From Pedobacter metabolipauper (GTDB lineage Bacteria; Bacteroidota; Bacteroidia; Sphingobacteriales; Sphingobacteriaceae), in NCBI RefSeq assembly GCF_004362715.1, contig NZ_SNYC01000009.1, positions 124,001 to 188,000 of the forward strand: a stretch of 64,000 nt of DNA, read 5' to 3'. This document shows, piece after piece, positions 25,144 through 34,097 of this stretch. Each line of letters begins with the position of its first letter. Within the stretch, counting starts at the first letter, position 1. The translations under genes and the position numbers were made by a program. The notes beneath the pieces were generated by a model that saw only the letters and a program-made list of their open reading frames with translations, did not search any database and had not been told where the DNA came from.

Positions 25144-28081
25144 CAAACCCGCTTTCATTTTCAGGTTTTTAATGTTAACTGCATTATTATCTTTTAGTGT
25201 ACAAGTATATTCACAAACCACCTATTTACAGCATTTCAGCACTAAGAATGGACTTCCAAGCAACAATTGCTTTTATACCACACAAGATTCTAAAGGTTAT
25301 ATCTGGGTTGCTACGGATGCAGGTGTAAGCCGGTTTGACGGCAAACTTTTTGAAAACTTTTCTGTTGATGACGGACTGCCTGACAATCAGATCCTGCAGT
25401 TAAAAGAAGATAAGAACGGACGCATTTGGTTTCTTGCATTAAATGGCCAGCTGAGTTACTTTTTTAACGGAAAAATTTATAATGAGACCAATGACCGCCT
25501 TTTAAAATCACTAAAGTTAAATGCAGTGATCGTCTCGTTTTTTGAAGATTCTAAAGGAAGGATCTGGCTTGGAACGAACAAGAACCTCCTGGTGATGTGG
25601 GATGGAAAATCGATCAAAAAATATGTATCTGCAGATCATGACCGTCAATTTATAAATACATTTATCCATGAGGATAAAACCGGCAGGATTTGGGCATTCA
25701 GCAATCGCAGTGTACGTACTTATGATGGAAATACCTTTAGCGTTGCTGCACACAAAAGTCTGCCAATATCCTACAAAACGGCATTGAACCTTCCTGGAAA
25801 GAGTATGGTATTTATTGATACCGAAGGTTTAAAGTTAAGAAACGGTGCCGATGAATCTTTACAGCTAAAGATCGCTCCCGAGCTGCTGAACAATGATCCC
25901 GGATATTTTTATTTCGATGATCAGGAAAATCTGTGGCTAAGCAATGCGGCGGGAGTTCATCACATCCAGAAGAATGGAGAAACAAAAAACTACTTGACGA
26001 ATATATCCGCCAGTCAGGTTATTAAAGATGCAAAGAACAACATGTGGTTCACCACATCTAACGGTATATATATGCTGCCCCAGAGGGACGAACGTTTATA
26101 TCTCGTCAATAAATCTCAGGGATTAAGCGGGGATGTGATTAAAAGCATTACTAAAGACAACCAGAACAGGCTTTGGCTCGGCCTTGATGAGGGAAAAATT
26201 AATGCGGTAAGCACATACGACTTCAAGGTAAATGAGTTTTTACTGCCCGATAAAAAAAAGTACAATGCAATTAAACACCTCAGCTTTGACTCTGCAAATC
26301 ACGCCATTTACTTTGCATCAGATTATGGCCTGGGCAGGATAAAAAATATTTATAGTCAAAAAAATGAAATTGATTATGTAAAAGAAACGAATAACTCCAT
26401 GTTCGTGATCAAGAGTTTCAGTATCTCAAAGAATAAAAGTCTCTCCATCGCGCTTTCTTCAGGGGTAGTGATCTTACCGGACCGCTTCAATAAATTTGAG
26501 TTCAGCTCTTTCTATTTTAAGGAAGGGAGTGATTTTTTCAGCAGCAGGGCATATTGTGTTTTTTACGATAAAGATCAGAATCTTTGGTTTTCAAATATTA
26601 AGGGACTGTCTAAGTTTTCTACATCACTTAAAGATTACTACATCAAAAGTGAACTCTTAACCCGGCGGATCAATGATATCCAGCAGTTAAACGATGGCAC
26701 AATGATACTGGCTACAGATGGATATGGTATCATTTATATTAAAGACCAAAAGGTGATCAAAGTAGTTACCCAAAGGGATGGATTGGCAGACAACATTTGC
26801 AAGAAGCTTTTTGTGAAGAACAACAATGTTTGGGTGATCACCAATAAGGGTATCAATAAGGTTATCCTAAAGGAAAGAACGGTTTGTGTAGAAACTTTTG
26901 AATATACCAATGATCTGCTTGCCGACGATGTGAATTCGCTGTACATTGACTCAGACTATGCGTATTTCGCAACGAATAACGGCCTGGTATACTTTGCGGT
27001 AAACAAGATAAAAAGTATTAAAACGGCACCACAGGTCCTGATCTCAGGCATCATCAATAACAAGATCAAACTTGTACTTAACCAGCAGGAACATGTTCTG
27101 GACCCTTCAAATAATAACATTACCTTTTATTACAGCGTAATCGATTTTCAAAATAGAAATGTAAGTTACCGCTACCGCTTAAAATCACAGTCCAACTGGA
27201 CTGAAACAAAAACCAGAAGGCTCGAATTCTCTTCTCTGGAACCGGGAGATTATACATTTGAGATCAGTGCCAGATTTAATGATGGTAACTGGAGCAGCCC
27301 TACCCGGATTAAGTTTATTCTGAAAGAGCATTTTTGGCAAAGCTATTGGTTTCTGATTCTTCTGTTTGTTGTTGCCGGACTGGCCTTTTACAGGATCGCT
27401 GTATTTGTAACCAAGCGGCAGAAGAATAAGGAACAGGAACAGTTGCTTTTAAAGAATAAGATCCTGATGCTGGAACAACGGGCTTTACAAGCGATGATGA
27501 ATCCCCATTTCGTTTTCAATGTGATGAATTCCATTCAGCATTATATCAATACAAAAGATACCACATCTGCCAATAAAGTACTTACAGGCTTTGCAAGGTT
27601 AATTAGAAAGAACCTGGAGATCTGTACGAAAAGCTATATTACACTGGAAGAAGAACTGGAGTACCTGGAACTATACCTTAGTTTGGAAAAGAAACGTTTC
27701 GGCGGAAAGCTTAACTATGCGATTAATGTAGATAGCAGTATTGACAAAGAAGAAACGCTGATCCCCTCTATGATCCTCCAGCCGTATATAGAAAATGCCA
27801 TATGGCATGGTATTATGCCCCAGGAAGAAGGCGGAAAGATAGACATCAATATTGACCTGACTGACGAAGATCATTTATTAATTAAGATCATCGATGATGG
27901 AATTGGAATAAATAACTCATTGCAGCAAAAAACTGGTCAGCATCAGAGTAAAGGAATGGATTTAACAAAAGAGCGGATTAACCTTTTAAATCAGGTTGAA
28001 GCAAATCCGATACAACTGGAGATCAAACAAAACGGTGAATCGGGTACATATGTATCAATTACGATCCCATTAACTGAGTAA
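25124..28081 (+). CDS. two-component-regulator-propeller sensor histidine kinase (LytS-type)
   Basis: The protein has about 985 residues: signal peptide, a large extracytoplasmic two-component-regulator propeller (about 35-630; repeats such as DSKGYIWVATDAGVSRFDG and DKNGRIWF), a Y_Y_Y domain (about 655-725), one transmembrane helix (about 737-757) and a cytoplasmic His_kinase/HATPase module. Phospho-acceptor His is in MNPHFVFN (about 795), with N-box IENAIWHG and G-box DDGIGI. The start is ambiguous: TTG 25124, GTG 25130 and ATG 25172 are all possible. The first two overlap the regulator but give a positively charged signal-peptide n-region (NKPAFIFRF), which the ATG start lacks. Such propellers often sense glycans, but no ligand is evident. 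A terminator covers the stop. Confidence 0.88.
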   Translation: MTVTTNNKPAFIFRFLMLTALLSFSVQVYSQTTYLQHFSTKNGLPSNNCFYTTQDSKGYIWVATDAGVSRFDGKLFENFSVDDGLPDNQILQLKEDKNGRIWFLALNGQLSYFFNGKIYNETNDRLLKSLKLNAVIVSFFEDSKGRIWLGTNKNLLVMWDGKSIKKYVSADHDRQFINTFIHEDKTGRIWAFSNRSVRTYDGNTFSVAAHKSLPISYKTALNLPGKSMVFIDTEGLKLRNGADESLQLKIAPELLNNDPGYFYFDDQENLWLSNAAGVHHIQKNGETKNYLTNISASQVIKDAKNNMWFTTSNGIYMLPQRDERLYLVNKSQGLSGDVIKSITKDNQNRLWLGLDEGKINAVSTYDFKVNEFLLPDKKKYNAIKHLSFDSANHAIYFASDYGLGRIKNIYSQKNEIDYVKETNNSMFVIKSFSISKNKSLSIALSSGVVILPDRFNKFEFSSFYFKEGSDFFSSRAYCVFYDKDQNLWFSNIKGLSKFSTSLKDYYIKSELLTRRINDIQQLNDGTMILATDGYGIIYIKDQKVIKVVTQRDGLADNICKKLFVKNNNVWVITNKGINKVILKERTVCVETFEYTNDLLADDVNSLYIDSDYAYFATNNGLVYFAVNKIKSIKTAPQVLISGIINNKIKLVLNQQEHVLDPSNNNITFYYSVIDFQNRNVSYRYRLKSQSNWTETKTRRLEFSSLEPGDYTFEISARFNDGNWSSPTRIKFILKEHFWQSYWFLILLFVVAGLAFYRIAVFVTKRQKNKEQEQLLLKNKILMLEQRALQAMMNPHFVFNVMNSIQHYINTKDTTSANKVLTGFARLIRKNLEICTKSYITLEEELEYLELYLSLEKKRFGGKLNYAINVDSSIDKEETLIPSMILQPYIENAIWHGIMPQEEGGKIDINIDLTDEDHLLIKIIDDGIGINNSLQQKTGQHQSKGMDLTKERINLLNQVEANPIQLEIKQNGESGTYVSITIPLTE

Positions 28082-28099
28082 AATACCGTTTACTCAGTT
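28072..28099 (+). terminator. terminator overlapping the sensor-kinase stop
   Basis: AACTGAGTAAA (28072-28082) pairs perfectly with TTTACTCAGTT (28089-28099) around ATACCG. A T run follows, and the stem includes the stop codon. Confidence 0.82.
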
Positions 28100-28264
28100 T
28101 TTTATACCACTTACTAATTAAATATAAATCATCTTCAAATTTGCATTAAACTTGTTATAGATATTAAAACAAACAATAGTTTGTAAACTCGTTCTTATAG
28201 AATTGATCAAAGATATTTTACCTAACCTAAAACTATATCTCAATTCAGGTTTCATTTGTGTGTT

Positions 28265-28300
28265 AAAAAATGGTAAAGTTCATAGCTTTACCATTTTTTT
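28265..28300. terminator. bidirectional terminator before the phosphoesterase gene
   Basis: A six-A left arm plus TGGTAAAG (28271-28278) pairs with CTTTACCA and a T run (28286-28300), with a 7-nt loop. A and T runs on both sides suit termination in both directions. It is the natural end of the leftward metallophosphoesterase transcript. Confidence 0.8.
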
Positions 28301-28336
28301 TGCCCAATTCTTGCGGCCATGCCAAATCAAAAAAAT

Positions 28337-29239
28337 TTAAAAAGAATGCGGAAAATATTCATTCTCTACCGTTCCGTCTTCATATAATTTCAACATGGCA
28401 TATCCTGGAGGCGTTTCCAGGTAATATCCGGGACCGGCGGATTCTTTATCGCCTTTCCCCCACCAATAACCGCTCATAGCACCATTACAGCAATACAACA
28501 CCTCATTATAAACCGTATGATCAGACAAATGATTGTGCCCGCTCAGGCATACCTTTACTTTATCACGGTGTTTATAGAATAGATCCTTCAGCTTTTTACA
28601 GTCGGAATGACCACCCCCTACCAGAACTTGTGTGGTACCCAGGATTGGATAGTGCGACATGATCAACGTCGGTGTATTTGGAGGTAGCTTGTCCAGATCC
28701 TGCTGCAGCCATGCATATTGCTCATCATCAAGCGATATCTTACTGTTATTGCCATCCAGGATAATAAAATGCCAGTTCTTTTTAGAGAAACTATAATAAC
28801 GGTTAGGGATCTTCAGGCGTTTTACTGCATAGTCCTTGCCATACATCTCATCTGTGGTCGACGGTGCCTTCCACCAGGTATCATGGTTACCGATGCAGCT
28901 GTACACCTCATATTTCTCCAGCATTTTCACACAATCATCCCAAATACCCCATTGCTCGGTTACCTGTTCACGCAGGACGTTATCGTAAGAAGCGTCATTA
29001 ATTGAATCTCCGCCATTTAAAAAGAAGTCGGGCTTATGTTTGTTGATGACCTGCTTTAAACAATTTTTAAAACGATCAGGTGCGCTGTCACCAGCGCGAA
29101 TGTGAACATCCGTAATATGTGCTACGGTTAATGCAACCTTCTTTTTGTCTTCTGCAGCCAGTGCGGAAAGTCCGGCGGTAGCCACCAAGCCTGCGGCCAT
29201 TCCGGCCGACTTCAATAAAGTTCTTCTTTTTATTTCCAT
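28337..29239 (-). CDS. Tat-exported calcineurin-like metallophosphoesterase
   Basis: The ATG at 29239 gives 300 residues starting MEIKRRTLLKSAG, a textbook twin-arginine signal; the upstream TTG at 29254 only adds five residues. The five metal-binding blocks of the calcineurin fold are visible: DVH (D44, H46), GGDSIND (D78), GNHD (about 117-120), SHYP and SGHNHLSDH. It would hydrolyse a phosphoester in the periplasm. The substrate is unknown; family members act on nucleotides, phospholipids or phosphoproteins. Export by Tat suits a protein that folds around its metals first. Confidence 0.9.
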   Translation of the reverse strand: MEIKRRTLLKSAGMAAGLVATAGLSALAAEDKKKVALTVAHITDVHIRAGDSAPDRFKNCLKQVINKHKPDFFLNGGDSINDASYDNVLREQVTEQWGIWDDCVKMLEKYEVYSCIGNHDTWWKAPSTTDEMYGKDYAVKRLKIPNRYYSFSKKNWHFIILDGNNSKISLDDEQYAWLQQDLDKLPPNTPTLIMSHYPILGTTQVLVGGGHSDCKKLKDLFYKHRDKVKVCLSGHNHLSDHTVYNEVLYCCNGAMSGYWWGKGDKESAGPGYYLETPPGYAMLKLYEDGTVENEYFPHSF

Positions 29240-30137
29240 ATGATTATCAGCCAAATTATATTTAATACAAGACCACTTCTATTTTAGAGGGCTTTTACTG
29301 CGCTAAATTGCCTATATTATATTAAGGAGAAGTTAACACAGAATCAAAAGATTAATTGAACACTCATTCAATATATTATTGATTTAGAATTGAATATTTT
29401 TAATGGTGTTTATCCTATGGTTCAATTTGATTTTACGAGCCTAAAGGTCAAAAAGAAGTAACAGGGAAAAAGAAATAGTTTTCAAATTCTTCTAAGGACC
29501 TTCCCTTGAATCTTAAAAATCAGAAAACAGCCTTATAAAAATAATCTATAGTTAACAAACGATTGATCTCCAAATAAAATTGATCATGATTACCAACCAA
29601 ATGATTAGATAACCCTGGAAAAAGCATGAGGGTTAAGGCCGTGTTCCGGGCATACTTAAACTACACTTTATCTATACACAATCTATGCAAACTACTCAGC
29701 AGATCAACGACCCTGTGAGCACCCTGTTACGACCCTGTTACTACCCTGTTAGCACCCTGTTTATGTACTACCCTTATCCCGCCCTTATCCTACCCTTTCC
29801 GTACTCAATCCGGCCACTTGTTTGATCTTTATTATTCAATTCAGGACCAAAACCTATGAATTATTTTCAGTCAAAAAAAGATCAGGTACCAATTTGAAAG
29901 TTTACCTTAAAATTTCTTTAAACGATTCGTATCAATCCACCTTATTTTCAGATGAATACCTGTTTCAAATAAAATTCGTTGCATTAAGCCTTATTTTTTT
30001 AAAATTAATCTTCCTAAAAAGTGTTTTTTATATTATTTTTGAAATAACAAAAGCCGATAAATAGCTATTTATATTTAAAGGTTTTTTTGTAAATTTAAAC
30101 TGACAAATTAAAGCCACAGGGAATTAGATTTTTGACA
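29240..30137. other. 898-bp gene-poor divergent intergenic region
   Basis: No convincing gene is present between the phosphoesterase and the small acidic protein. It is very AT-rich. An open frame at 29822 starts with TTG and encodes a Lys/Phe/Ile-rich sequence with no domain, probably not a gene. An imperfect hairpin, TAACCCT (29610-29616) with AGGGTTA (29629-29635), has no T run. The main structure is the 11-bp repeat array at 29711-29803 (separate entry). Confidence 0.7.
29711..29803. repeat. 11-bp-phased tandem repeat
   Basis: Five copies of CCCTGT begin at exactly 11-bp steps (29711, 29722, 29733, 29744, 29755), consensus CCCTGTTAnnA. After a 5-nt phase shift, three copies of CCCTTATCC-like units begin at 29771, 29782 and 29793, again 11 bp apart. 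A weaker upstream echo is TCTAT at 29671 and 29682, also 11 bp apart. The period is not a multiple of three and no frame codes for protein. Confidence 0.85.
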
Positions 30138-30329
30138 ATGAAAACTCCAAAGAAACCAATTAAGAAAAGTCCGCTAGTTGATGATCCAGAAACCGATATG
30201 GAAGATTCAAATGAAGAAACTAGTAGCAACAAATTCGATGATGATGACGATGATGACTTTGATGTTCCATTAGATGATCTCGATACATTTGATAATTTTG
30301 GGTCGGATGACGACGATGAAGATTATTAA
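30138..30329 (+). CDS. small acidic protein
   Basis: The 63-residue protein is made of a basic N-terminus (MKTPKKPIKKSP, about 1-12) and a strongly acidic remainder with a run of seven Asp around residues 34-40 and an acidic tail ending DDDDEDY. It has no hydrophobic core and is probably disordered. The ATG at 30138 is preferred over a TTG at 30132. A strong terminator follows, supporting a real transcript. No function is recognised; such tails occur in chaperone-like or nucleic-acid-mimic proteins, but that is only a suggestion. Confidence 0.65.
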   Translation: MKTPKKPIKKSPLVDDPETDMEDSNEETSSNKFDDDDDDDFDVPLDDLDTFDNFGSDDDDEDY

Positions 30330-30349
30330 TTGATAAAATATATGTTTAT

Positions 30350-30370
30350 AAGCATCCCTCCGGGATGCTT
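30350..30370 (+). terminator. terminator after the small acidic gene
   Basis: AAGCATCCC (30350-30358) pairs with GGGATGCTT (30362-30370) around a 3-nt loop, followed by TTTATTT. Confidence 0.85.
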
Positions 30371-30394
30371 TTTATTTAAAGCCGTACCCTAAAA

Positions 30395-31516
30395 ATGATC
30401 GTATTACCTGTATCTGATAAACAAGCCAATAAAGATTTCCTGGATGTTGCCCGATATATATATAAAGATGACAAGAATTGGATCTGCCCGCTGGACCAGG
30501 ACATTGAACAAATCTTTGATCCGCTTAAGAACCCATTTTTCAATCATGGAAAGTGCTTTCGCTGGATCTTAAAAGATGATGCTGGAAATTTGACAGGAAG
30601 AATAGCTGCATTCATCAATGATAAGAAGGCACATCAATACGAACAGCCTACCGGAGGAATTGGCTTTTTTGAATGTATTAACGATTCCGATGCTGCTTTT
30701 AAACTGTTTGATACTGCTAAAAGCTGGTTGGTAGAAAATGGAATGCAGGCGATGGACGGCCCTATTAATTTTGGGGAGAATGATTCTTTCTGGGGACTTC
30801 TTGTAGAAGGTTTTACACCACCCTCCTATGGCATGAATTATAATCCGGCATATTATCATGATTTTTTTAAAGCATATGGCTTTGAAAAGGTATACGAACA
30901 AATTACCAATCATTTGGCCGTAAGAAAGCCTTTCCCGGAACGTTTTACAAAAATTGCGAATTGGGTTGCGAATAAACCCGGTTATACCTTTGAGCATTTC
31001 TCAAAAAAGAATGCAGAAAAATATGTTAGTGATCTCATGGAGATCTACAACGATGCCTGGCTTGATTTTGAAAATTTTGTTCCCATTAAAAAAGAAACAC
31101 TGGAAGAAAGCTTTAAGAAAATGGAAACCATCATGGATGAAAAGCTGATTTGGTTTGCGTATCTGAATGGAGAACCTGCATCTTTTGTGGTGATCATTCC
31201 CGATGCGAATCAAATGATCAAAGGTTTCAATGGTAAACTAGGTTTAATAGAAAAACTTAAATTCGTTTACAAACGCTGGGTTGGGGTAAATAGAATGCGG
31301 GCAATAGTAATGGGCACCAAGAAAGCTTATCAAAAGCATGGCCTTGAATCGGCATTGTTCATAAAGCTAAAGGAATATGTGCTGCCTATGAACCAATATG
31401 ATGAACTTGAATTGTCATGGGTTGGTGATTTTAATGATAAAATGCTTTCCATCCATCAAGCAACAGGTGCCACCTTTGGTAAGCGGCACCTGACTATGCG
31501 TAAAATTTTTAACTAA
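30395..31516 (+). CDS. GNAT-like acyltransferase domain protein
   Basis: This 373-residue cytoplasmic protein is of the YghO-like type. The N-terminal part contains conserved DDKNWICPLDQD and ECINDSDAAFKLF segments. The middle part has DGPINFGENDSFWGLL and PSYGMNYNP, and the C-terminal half fits a GNAT fold (RAIVMGTKKAYQKHGLESALF, then LSWVGDFNDKMLSI). The substrate is unknown. It lies between the terminator of the small acidic gene and a convergent XRE regulator, so it is transcribed alone. The ATG at 30395 is the only good start. Confidence 0.7.
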   Translation: MIVLPVSDKQANKDFLDVARYIYKDDKNWICPLDQDIEQIFDPLKNPFFNHGKCFRWILKDDAGNLTGRIAAFINDKKAHQYEQPTGGIGFFECINDSDAAFKLFDTAKSWLVENGMQAMDGPINFGENDSFWGLLVEGFTPPSYGMNYNPAYYHDFFKAYGFEKVYEQITNHLAVRKPFPERFTKIANWVANKPGYTFEHFSKKNAEKYVSDLMEIYNDAWLDFENFVPIKKETLEESFKKMETIMDEKLIWFAYLNGEPASFVVIIPDANQMIKGFNGKLGLIEKLKFVYKRWVGVNRMRAIVMGTKKAYQKHGLESALFIKLKEYVLPMNQYDELELSWVGDFNDKMLSIHQATGATFGKRHLTMRKIFN

Positions 31517-31521
31517 GCGGA

Positions 31522-31851
31522 TTATTTTTCCCGAATTTCTTCATAAAGGTCAATTACTTTCTTCTGAAGTTTAATCACTTCTTCTTCCCTTTGAGAAAGT
31601 TTCTCTTTTAAATTAGAGATTTCTTCAAAATTCAGAGACTGAGGATTTTCACCTTCTTTTGATATGATATCCATGGTAGAAACCTCAAAAAGATTCGCAA
31701 TTTGGGCAAGTCTGGATATATTTATATCAGTGATACCGGTTTCTATTTTTGAAAATGCAGGAATGGAAATATTTAGACGTTTCGCTACTTCTCCCTGACT
31801 CCATCCGTTTTTTTGGCGCAGCTGTCTAATGTTTTTACCGATAATATTCAT
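31522..31851 (-). CDS. XRE-family transcriptional regulator with coiled-coil tail
   Basis: The 109-residue protein has an N-terminal HTH_3/XRE domain (about 4-60; IRQLRQKNGWSQGEVAKRL, then ISIPAFSKIETGITD) and a C-terminal heptad-rich coiled coil (about 75-107), which probably mediates dimerisation. It has no enzymatic partner domain. It lies 27 bp downstream of mpl, so it may be the last gene of that group. It converges on the GNAT-like gene with a 5-bp gap. Targets are unknown. Confidence 0.88.
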   Translation of the reverse strand: MNIIGKNIRQLRQKNGWSQGEVAKRLNISIPAFSKIETGITDINISRLAQIANLFEVSTMDIISKEGENPQSLNFEEISNLKEKLSQREEEVIKLQKKVIDLYEEIREK

Positions 31852-31878
31852 AATTAAAATTTAGGTGTGTTATTTTAT

Positions 31879-33246
31879 TTATTCTTCTAGTGATATTGTA
31901 TTCAACTCACGTGCCAATTTAATAAGATCCAACCCCCCAAAGTTTCCCGAACTCATTAATAATAAATTGGTACGATAGAAATTTACGTTTAACAGGTAAC
32001 TTTCTAATAACGCAAAATTATCAAAAATCTTTATTTTATCATTATTAAATGCTGTTTGAACATCAATGTTACTAAAAGTTGGCATTTTCTTGCTTTCAAA
32101 TGTCTTTTTATCGAGGTATACAATTGCCAAATCTGCTTGTGTCATAGTATTGGCATATTCTCCAAGGAAATCTTTATTCAAACTGCTAAATGTATGTAAC
32201 TCTATACACGCTACTAATTTTCTTTCTGGGAACTGCGCTTTTACTGCCTCAATTGTTGCCTTTAGCTTGGAGGGTGAGTGCGCAAAATCCTTATAAACAT
32301 TGGTCTCATTTTTACGCTCTAAAAGCTCCAGCCTTTTTGCTGCCCCACTGAAAGAAGAAATGGCTTTATTAAAATCACCAGCTGTAATCCCCAATTCCTT
32401 ACAAACTAATTTTGCAGCATTCAGGTTCATCAGGTTATGATCTCCAAAAACCTGCAATGGCGTTTCATCCGGCAACAAGTAAGTAATTCCCTTTTTAACC
32501 ATATGATCAGGAATCTGATACGGAACCTTAATTAATTTTGCAGCTGAGCGCGTTACTATATCATTTAAGTCATGATCTGCTTCGCAATAGATCAATGTAC
32601 CGTCAGACTGAATGGTGTCTATAAACAGCTCAAATTGCCGGGTATAATCTGCGTAAGTAGGAAACACATTGATATGATCCCAGGCAATACCACTGATGAC
32701 CGCAACATTTGCCTTATACAAATGGAATTTTGGTCTCCGGTCTATCGGTGAAGCCAGGTATTCGTCACCTTCAATAATGATCATTGGCGCAGAATCCGTT
32801 ACCTTTACCATGGTATCAAATCCTGTAAGCTGTGCGCCCACCAGGTAATCAAAGTCCTTGTGATAATAATTCAGCACATGCAGGATCATGGAAGTGATGG
32901 TTGTCTTACCATGACTTCCACCAATCACGACCCTTAATTTGTCTTTTGTCTGCTCGTAAATGTATTCCGGATAGGAATAGATCTTTACATTTAATTGCTG
33001 CGCCTTTAGTAACTCCGGATTATCGGTGAGCGCATGCATCCCTAAAATTACAGCATCCAGACCTTCTGTGATCCGATTTTCATTCCATCCCATTTCAGCA
33101 GGTAAAATGCCATGCTTTGCCAGCCGGCTTTTAGACGGTTCAAATATGGCATCATCAGAGCCGGTAACCTGATAGCCTTTTTTATGTAAAGCTATAGCAA
33201 GGTTGTGCATGGCACTACCGCCTATAGCAATGAAATGTATCCGCAT
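31879..33246 (-). CDS. mpl: UDP-N-acetylmuramate:L-alanyl-gamma-D-glutamyl-meso-diaminopimelate ligase
   Basis: The 455-residue Mur-ligase-family enzyme reattaches recycled murein tripeptide to UDP-MurNAc. It begins with the Mur-type FIAIGGSAMHNLA loop. The ATP-binding loop is GGSHGKTT (about 109-116), and the central IIEGDEYLAS and C-terminal KDFAHSPSKL stretches separate Mpl from MurC. The length fits Mpl. Its ATG lies 8 bp from the stop of prmA, so mpl is co-transcribed with prmA and tpiA. It acts in cytoplasmic peptidoglycan recycling. Confidence 0.9.
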   Translation of the reverse strand: MRIHFIAIGGSAMHNLAIALHKKGYQVTGSDDAIFEPSKSRLAKHGILPAEMGWNENRITEGLDAVILGMHALTDNPELLKAQQLNVKIYSYPEYIYEQTKDKLRVVIGGSHGKTTITSMILHVLNYYHKDFDYLVGAQLTGFDTMVKVTDSAPMIIIEGDEYLASPIDRRPKFHLYKANVAVISGIAWDHINVFPTYADYTRQFELFIDTIQSDGTLIYCEADHDLNDIVTRSAAKLIKVPYQIPDHMVKKGITYLLPDETPLQVFGDHNLMNLNAAKLVCKELGITAGDFNKAISSFSGAAKRLELLERKNETNVYKDFAHSPSKLKATIEAVKAQFPERKLVACIELHTFSSLNKDFLGEYANTMTQADLAIVYLDKKTFESKKMPTFSNIDVQTAFNNDKIKIFDNFALLESYLLNVNFYRTNLLLMSSGNFGGLDLIKLARELNTISLEE

Positions 33247-33254
33247 ATCGTATC

Positions 33255-34097
33255 TTAAATTACTTTATTAAAACGGGCCGCAACCCAATCCCCTATCTTT
33301 TTATGATCTGAGTAATTAATTCCAAATGGCTTGCAGGCTTCAGTGATCATTTCAAGATCCGGCGATTCATAGAAACCGCTAAAAAGAATGGTTCCGCCAG
33401 GCTTTAATACACTGGCATAAACAGGGATCTGATCCAATAAGATATTACGGTTAATATTGGCGAGGATCAGGTCAAAATCAGTTGCCGGAATTACCTCTTT
33501 GCCGCCGCAGGCAGCTTCTATAATACCGATTTCATTTAAAGCTGAATTTTCTAATGTACTCTGGTAGCAAACCTCATCATGATCAATAGCAACCAATTTC
33601 CTGGCGCCCCTTTTCGCTGCTAAAATGGCTAAGATCCCTGTACCGCAGCCCATATCCAATACAACCTGATCCTGTATATCTTCTGACAGGATATACTGCA
33701 TCATCATGGTGGTCGTTTGATGGTGACCGGTACCGAATGCCATTTTTGGATCAATGACGATCTCATAGGTATACTGAGGCTGTGGCTGGTGGAAGGTAGC
33801 CCTCACATAGCATTCCTCACTGATGATCAAAGGTTCAAAGTTTTTCTCCCATTCTTCGTTCCAATTCTCAGCAGCAATTTCTGTTACGGTAAAAGTATAT
33901 TCGATCTCTCCATCAAACCGGGTCATTAAATTACCCAGTTTGACCTCATGATAACTGTCAAAATCTACAAAAGCAGCAAAACCATTTTCAGTATCTTCAA
34001 AGGTTGAATATCCAATATCTGCGAGTTCAGCAATGAGCAGGTCCTGCTGATATTCCTCGATCCTGTTGAAAATAAAAGTAACCTGGATATACTGCAT
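33255..34097 (-). CDS. prmA: ribosomal protein L11 methyltransferase
   Basis: The 280-residue SAM-dependent enzyme methylates ribosomal protein L11. An N-terminal substrate-recognition domain (about 1-115) precedes a Rossmann-like methyltransferase with PKMAFGTGHHQTT, motif I LDMGCGTGILAIL, and the catalytic-loop segment LILANINRNIL (NxNR-like). The gene is translationally coupled to tpiA: the tpiA stop shares one base with this ATG (TAATG). The three-gene order tpiA-prmA-mpl mixes glycolysis, ribosome modification and wall recycling, which suggests a growth-linked operon. Confidence 0.93.
   Translation of the reverse strand: MQYIQVTFIFNRIEEYQQDLLIAELADIGYSTFEDTENGFAAFVDFDSYHEVKLGNLMTRFDGEIEYTFTVTEIAAENWNEEWEKNFEPLIISEECYVRATFHQPQPQYTYEIVIDPKMAFGTGHHQTTTMMMQYILSEDIQDQVVLDMGCGTGILAILAAKRGARKLVAIDHDEVCYQSTLENSALNEIGIIEAACGGKEVIPATDFDLILANINRNILLDQIPVYASVLKPGGTILFSGFYESPDLEMITEACKPFGINYSDHKKIGDWVAARFNKVI

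Noticed and set aside
28103..28264. Possible small RNA ended by the hairpin at 28265
   Set aside because: A TTTG at 28140 is followed by no acceptable -7 element, and the hairpin is better explained as the end of the leftward phosphoesterase gene.
29610..29635. TAACCCT / AGGGTTA inverted repeat
   Set aside because: The spacer is 12 nt and no T run follows, so it is not a typical terminator, and a seven-base repeat in AT-rich DNA may be chance.
29822..30064. Open frame of 80 residues in the intergenic region
   Set aside because: It starts with TTG, has a Lys/Phe/Ile-rich composition typical of AT-rich non-coding DNA, and no domain or signal peptide.
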